Below the pieces are notes generated by a model, which saw only the letters and a list, made by a program, of their open reading frames with translations, did no database searches and was not told where the DNA came from. The translations under genes and the position numbers were made by a program. Shown in pieces: positions 61,042 to 64,000 of a DNA stretch of 64,000 bases; the stretch's first letter is position 1, and every line of letters starts with the position of its first letter. Origin of the DNA: CAVYBY01 sp963766935 (lineage in GTDB: Bacteria > Actinomycetota > UBA4738 > HRBIN12); assembly GCA_963766935.1 (NCBI GenBank), contig CAVYBY010000002.1:124001-188000 (forward strand). Direction: 5' to 3'.

Positions 61042-61398
61042 CTACGGTGCCGAGATGTCGAACGACTCGCCGCAGGCGCACTCGTGGACGGCCCGCGGGT
61101 TCCGGACCTTGAGTCCTCCCCCCATCAGGGAATCGTCCAGATCGAGTGTCGAGCCGGTCACGATCGGCCCGCTCCTCGGGTCCACGAGCACCCGGACGCC
61201 GCCGAAGGCCGGGATGACCTCGTCGGTTCCGTCGGGAGCGTCTTCGAACGAGAGGCGGTAGGAGAACCCCGAGCAGCCGCCGGCGACGACCCGCAGACGC
61301 AGGATCGGCTCGGTCCGCCCCTCGCGTTCCGAGAGATGGCGGATCTTGCGAGCCGCCGCGTCGGTCACGACGATGGCTTGCGTGGCTGAGGCTTCCAT
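61042..61398 (-). CDS. erpA: A-type iron-sulfur cluster carrier, ErpA/HesB
   Basis: 118 residues with VVTDAAARKIRHLSEREGRT, the first cluster cysteine in VVAGGCSGFSYRLSFED, and the C-x-C pair in HECACGESFDI. FGGVRVLVDPRSGPIVTGST and LDLDDSLMGGGLKVRNP are family-typical. Delivers iron-sulfur clusters to client proteins; nearby FrhB-like protein and ferredoxin are possible clients. ATG 61398 follows TATCCT by 7 nt. Confidence 0.93.
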   Translation of the reverse strand: MEASATQAIVVTDAAARKIRHLSEREGRTEPILRLRVVAGGCSGFSYRLSFEDAPDGTDEVIPAFGGVRVLVDPRSGPIVTGSTLDLDDSLMGGGLKVRNPRAVHECACGESFDISAP

Positions 61399-61405
61399 GG
61401 CCTCA

Positions 61406-61411
61406 AGGATA
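61406..61411 (-). promoter_or_regulatory. -10 hexamer TATCCT, leaderless-type
   Basis: Minus-strand TATCCT ends 7 nt before the ATG of the ErpA-like gene. Confidence 0.4.
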
Positions 61412-61451
61412 CCGCTCTCCGCGACTTGGCCCTCGCGATCGGGGCCGGCCG

Positions 61452-62642
61452 TCAGGTTCCCAGCGCGTCGACGAACGCCCACGCGTAGATCCGGGCTGCA
61501 TCGGTGAGCTCATCCAGCGCGACCCACTCGTCGGCGGTATGGGCGACCGAGAGCGAGCCGGGTCCACAGATGACGGCCGGGATCCCGGCGTCGTTCAGAT
61601 AGAAGCGCGCATCCGTGATCCCGGTGAAGCCGGCGATCCCGGGGGGCGTCCCGCGCACGGCCGCGACCGCACGCGCGAGGGTGCCGGCGATCGGGGTGTC
61701 GGGCTCCGCCTCGGCCGCGTCGGTCCACTCCCGGAGCTCCACGTCGATGTCGACCTCCGCATGGTCGTCGCGGATCCGTTCCACAAGCCGGTCGAATGGA
61801 GCCCGGACGTCCGCCCACGTCTCTTTGGGCAGGGTTCGGCGGTCGACGATCACCTCGCAGCGGTCGGGCACGGCATTGAGGGCCGAGCCGCCCGAGATCA
61901 GCGCGGCGTTCACGGTCGGGCGGCCGACGAGCGGATGCGAGCGGTCCGGCAGCGCCTCCTCCAGACGCAGCAGCAGCCTCGCCATCGAGGTCACCGCGTT
62001 CGTTCCTTGCTCGGGTTGCGAACCGTGCGCGGCGCGTCCGTGCGCGGTGAGCGTGATCCAGGCGCCACCACGCTCGGCAAGCGCCAGTTGCAGCTCCGTC
62101 GGCTCGCCGACGATGGCGGCATCCTGCGTGAGCAGCCCGCGCTCCAGCAGGATCTTCGTGCCCTGCGTCCCCGCGAGCTCCTCGTCGGCGACCAGATGGA
62201 AGACCAGCGAGCCGCCCAGTTCGATGCCGGCCCGGCGGACCGCGGCGGCGGCGGCCACCGCAGCGGCCACCGCGCCCTTCATGTCGACGGCGCCGCGGCC
62301 GATGAGCCGTCCCTGCTCGACCCGTGCGGACCACGGGTCGCCGGTCCACGTGGCCGGGTCCCCGGCCGGCACGACGTCGAGGTGTCCGTTCCAGGCGAGC
62401 GACGGGCCGTCGCCGGTTCCGATCCGCGCGACGACGCTCGGCCGGCCCGTCGGCGAGCGAACGATCTCGATCCGGGCTCCGAGCGCGTCGAGCGCGTCGC
62501 CGGCGATCCCGGCCGCCTCTTCCTCCGAGCCTCCGGGGTTCTCCGAGCGAGCCGCCACCAGGGCCTGGGCCAGCCGCTGCACCTCCGACGGGTCGACGGC
62601 GGCGGCCGCCGCCTCGCGAAGGTTCCCGGGCCGACTCGACAC
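61452..62642 (-). CDS. M20-family metallopeptidase (ArgE/DapE-like)
   Basis: 396 residues, di-zinc amidohydrolase: LAWNGHLDVVPAGDPATWTG with first metal histidine-aspartate, GRGAVDMKGAVAAAVAAAAA, VADEELAGTQGTKILLERGL with the catalytic EE, and the dimerisation domain with GRAAHGSQPEQGTNAV. Candidates include N-succinyl-diaminopimelate desuccinylase or acetylornithine deacetylase, but neighbours do not decide. GTG 62642 has TAGCAT ending 7 nt upstream. Confidence 0.85.
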   Translation of the reverse strand: MSSRPGNLREAAAAAVDPSEVQRLAQALVAARSENPGGSEEEAAGIAGDALDALGARIEIVRSPTGRPSVVARIGTGDGPSLAWNGHLDVVPAGDPATWTGDPWSARVEQGRLIGRGAVDMKGAVAAAVAAAAAVRRAGIELGGSLVFHLVADEELAGTQGTKILLERGLLTQDAAIVGEPTELQLALAERGGAWITLTAHGRAAHGSQPEQGTNAVTSMARLLLRLEEALPDRSHPLVGRPTVNAALISGGSALNAVPDRCEVIVDRRTLPKETWADVRAPFDRLVERIRDDHAEVDIDVELREWTDAAEAEPDTPIAGTLARAVAAVRGTPPGIAGFTGITDARFYLNDAGIPAVICGPGSLSVAHTADEWVALDELTDAARIYAWAFVDALGT

Positions 62643-62649
62643 TGGGCGG

Positions 62650-62655
62650 ATGCTA
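62650..62655 (-). promoter_or_regulatory. -10 hexamer TAGCAT, leaderless-type
   Basis: Minus-strand TAGCAT ends 7 nt before the GTG of the M20 peptidase gene. Confidence 0.4.
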
Positions 62656-62688
62656 CCCGCACGCGCCGAGGCTTCCTCGGCGTCCGCC

Positions 62689-62694
62689 TACGAT
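62689..62694 (+). promoter_or_regulatory. -10 hexamer TACGAT, leaderless-type
   Basis: TACGAT ends 6 nt before the ATG of the NUDIX gene; divergent partner of the TAGCAT site 34 nt away. Confidence 0.4.
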
Positions 62695-62700
62695 GGAGCC

Positions 62701-63279
62701 ATGGTCACCTCGGACGTCCGTTCCCGGTTGCGTGCCGCGCTCGACCAGGATCCGTCTGCGGTCCCGCCGCCCGGCGACCGCCTGGCCGCCGTCCTGGCGC
62801 CGATCATCCTTTTGCCCGAACCCCTGCTGCTGTTCACGGAACGCGCCGCCGGGCTTCGCCGTCACGCCGGCGAGATGTCGTTTCCCGGCGGCCTGGCCGA
62901 TCCGGGCGATCGAAGCCTCGCCGACACGGCGCTCCGAGAGGCGCGAGAGGAGATCGGGCTGGACCCGTCGCTCGCCGAGCTCGTCGGTGCCCTTCCGCCC
63001 GTGCACACGCACGTGAGTGGGATCCTCGCGGTGCCGTTCGTCGGACTCCTTCCGGCGGACCCGGAGCTCACGTTGCAGACCGACGAGATCGCGGCGGTCG
63101 TGACGGTCCCGGTTGCGCGCATGGCGGCCGTGGAGCAGGAGCGCGAGCTCGTCCGCGGCGACGCCACCTGGCGCGGCTGGTGGTACGAGATCGACGGATG
63201 GGTGGTGTGGGGCGCGACCGGGTCGATGGTGCACACCCTGCTCGAGGTGCTTCGCCGGGAGACGTCGTGGACGACGTGA
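62701..63279 (+). CDS. NUDIX hydrolase, CoA pyrophosphatase (NudL) type
   Basis: 192 residues. HAGEMSFPGGLADPGDRSLA followed by TALREAREEIGLD is the NUDIX box with the one-residue-longer spacing and D for the first acidic position, as in the CoA diphosphatase group. LPPVHTHVSGILAVPFVGLL is a family-typical strand. It would hydrolyse CoA-type diphosphates. Its stop overlaps the CoA-binding protein start (GTGA). Confidence 0.88.
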   Translation: MVTSDVRSRLRAALDQDPSAVPPPGDRLAAVLAPIILLPEPLLLFTERAAGLRRHAGEMSFPGGLADPGDRSLADTALREAREEIGLDPSLAELVGALPPVHTHVSGILAVPFVGLLPADPELTLQTDEIAAVVTVPVARMAAVEQERELVRGDATWRGWWYEIDGWVVWGATGSMVHTLLEVLRRETSWTT

Positions 63280-63704
63280 CGGTGCCCGGGGATCGCGAGC
63301 TGCGGAGCCTGCTCGGCGAGGCCCGCGTGGTGGCCGTCGTCGGGCTCTCCTCGAAACCCGGCCGGCCATCGCTCGAGGTTGCGGGGTATCTCCAAGGGCA
63401 CGGCTATCGGATCGTCCCGGTCAATCCGAACGAGACGAGCGTGCTCGGAGAGCGGGCCTACCCGAGGCTGCTCGACATCCCGTCCGACGTGAAGGTCGAC
63501 GTGGTCGACGCGTTCCGCCGGGCCGAGGACACGCCGGCCGTGGCCCGGGACGCGGTCGCGATCGGCGCGAAGGTCCTGTGGCTTCAGGAAGGGATCGTCA
63601 ACGAGGAGGCCGAGCGCATCGCGTCCGAGGCGGGGCTCGACGTCATCATGGGAGTCTGCATCCGCGAGACGAGAAAGCGACTGATGGGGGAGGGCCAACC
63701 GTGA
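63276..63704 (+). CDS. CoA-binding domain protein (YccU type)
   Basis: 142 residues: VVAVVGLSSKPGRPSLEVAG, YRIVPVNPNETSVLGERAYP, VDVVDAFRRAEDTPAVARDA, VLWLQEGIVNEEAERIASEA, and GVCIRETRKRL. Single Rossmann CoA-binding domain as in succinyl-CoA synthetase alpha subunits. Physiological role unknown. GTG 63276 is coupled to the NUDIX gene by a GTGA overlap; GTG 63267 would also be in frame. Confidence 0.9.
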   Translation: MTVPGDRELRSLLGEARVVAVVGLSSKPGRPSLEVAGYLQGHGYRIVPVNPNETSVLGERAYPRLLDIPSDVKVDVVDAFRRAEDTPAVARDAVAIGAKVLWLQEGIVNEEAERIASEAGLDVIMGVCIRETRKRLMGEGQP

Positions 63705-63865
63705 CCAAGTGGGAGTACTTCGTGGCACCGCTGCTCGAACACAACCCCGGCGAGATCCTGAACACGTTCGGCGACGACGGGTGGGAGCTGGTCTCGGTCG
63801 TGCAGCAGCAAACACCCGTCGGTGGCATGTCGACGATCGCGTACCTGAAGCGGCCGGCGGCCTGA
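63701..63865 (+). CDS. 54-residue DUF4177-like protein
   Basis: VTKWEYFVAPLLEHNPGEIL, GDDGWELVSVVQ. The pattern K-W-E-Y near the start and D-G-W-E-L-V in the middle is characteristic of DUF4177-type small proteins. GTG 63701 overlaps the preceding stop (GTGA), so it is the third member of a coupled operon. Function unknown. Confidence 0.7.
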   Translation: MTKWEYFVAPLLEHNPGEILNTFGDDGWELVSVVQQQTPVGGMSTIAYLKRPAA

Positions 63866-63878
63866 GGGGTACGAGCGG

Positions 63879-64000
63879 CTAGCCGAGCGCCCGCTCGAGG
63901 TCGGCCACGAGGTCGTCCGGGTGCTCGATGCCGACCGAGAGGCGGACGAGCGCCCCGCTGACCTCGAGCGGCGAGCCGGCCACGCTCAGGTGTGTCATCG
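63879..64000 (-). CDS. Cys/Met metabolism PLP enzyme, C-terminal end (gene runs off the window)
   Basis: The last 40 residues only: MTHLSVAGSPLEVSGALVRL, SVGIEHPDDLVADLERALG. This is the typical end of cystathionine gamma-synthase, gamma-lyase or O-acylhomoserine sulfhydrylase, with the conserved R-L-S-V-G-I-E-H-P-D-D-L substrate-binding segment. The catalytic lysine lies beyond the window, so the enzyme type cannot be fixed. Confidence 0.85.
   Translation of the reverse strand, partial: MTHLSVAGSPLEVSGALVRLSVGIEHPDDLVADLERALG

Noticed and set aside
57748..61389. A 1213-codon open frame on the plus strand opposite the PAS kinase and FrhB-like genes
   Set aside because: Arginine- and histidine-rich composition without domains; it mirrors strong coding on the minus strand, a usual effect of high third-position GC.

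Overview
The window is about 64 kb of high-GC chromosomal DNA, densely packed with genes on both strands. The gene content points to an actinobacterium (Actinomycetota), probably from a deep-branching lineage. Evidence is the SCO1664 / DUF3090 / MSMEG_4193-type phosphatase cluster, F420-associated enzymes, a CGNR-type regulator, a PucR-type regulator, OmpR-type phosphate control with 11-bp GTTCA-type PHO repeats, and many GTG starts. At least sixteen genes have a TANNNT -10 hexamer ending only 6 to 8 nt before the start codon, which implies frequent leaderless transcripts. I see no rRNA, tRNA, CRISPR array, insertion sequence or prophage.

Layout. 0-11.9 kb: housekeeping and envelope genes (5' part of enolase, PLP-dependent threonine dehydratase-like enzyme, UGT-like glycosyltransferase, DinB-like protein, secreted RCC1-repeat protein, L,D-transpeptidase, class I fructose-bisphosphate aldolase, Rieske oxygenase, cyclophilin, YyaL-type thioredoxin-domain protein). 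11.9-20.1 kb: three consecutive LuxR-type regulators with degenerate receiver domains, followed by a compact Flp/Tad pilus operon (flp, cpaB, cpaE, cpaF, tadB, tadC). 20.4-23.5 kb: polysaccharide start genes (sugar-phosphate transferase, PssD-like and PssE-like halves, the last fused to a damaged sulfotransferase-like region). 23.5-28.7 kb: small surface protein, DUF4012 protein, prephenate dehydratase and a beta-propeller protein; the last three are interrupted by apparent one-base insertions. 28.7-32.3 kb: rhomboid protease and a four-gene cluster (phosphatase, DUF3090, SCO1664, Ogt). 32.3-38.9 kb: a full phosphate regulon (phoR divergent from pstS-pstC-pstA-pstB-phoU-phoP) with two PHO boxes between.

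38.9-48.3 kb: acetyltransferase, frameshifted lytic transglycosylase-like protein, ispH, an SLC41/MgtE-type cation transporter coupled to a duplicated PhoU-RCK_C protein, HhH-GPD DNA glycosylase, CGNR regulator, two small proteins, pterin carbinolamine dehydratase and an MFS exporter. 48.3-54.5 kb: GABA/polyamine catabolism (gabT, a PucR-type regulator, patD-like gamma-aminobutyraldehyde dehydrogenase with a one-base deletion, second aldehyde dehydrogenase), with matching TGGACG palindromic sites. 54.5-61 kb: hydrolase, LLM/F420-type oxidoreductase, 7Fe ferredoxin, a four-PAS histidine kinase and an FrhB-like F420/iron-sulfur protein. 61-64 kb: ErpA-like carrier, M20 peptidase, NUDIX hydrolase, CoA-binding protein, a 54-residue protein and the 3' end of a trans-sulfuration enzyme.

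About ten reading-frame breaks, mostly one extra base and concentrated at 23-32 kb, look more like residual assembly indels than true pseudogenes, because family-typical sequence resumes exactly in the next frame.
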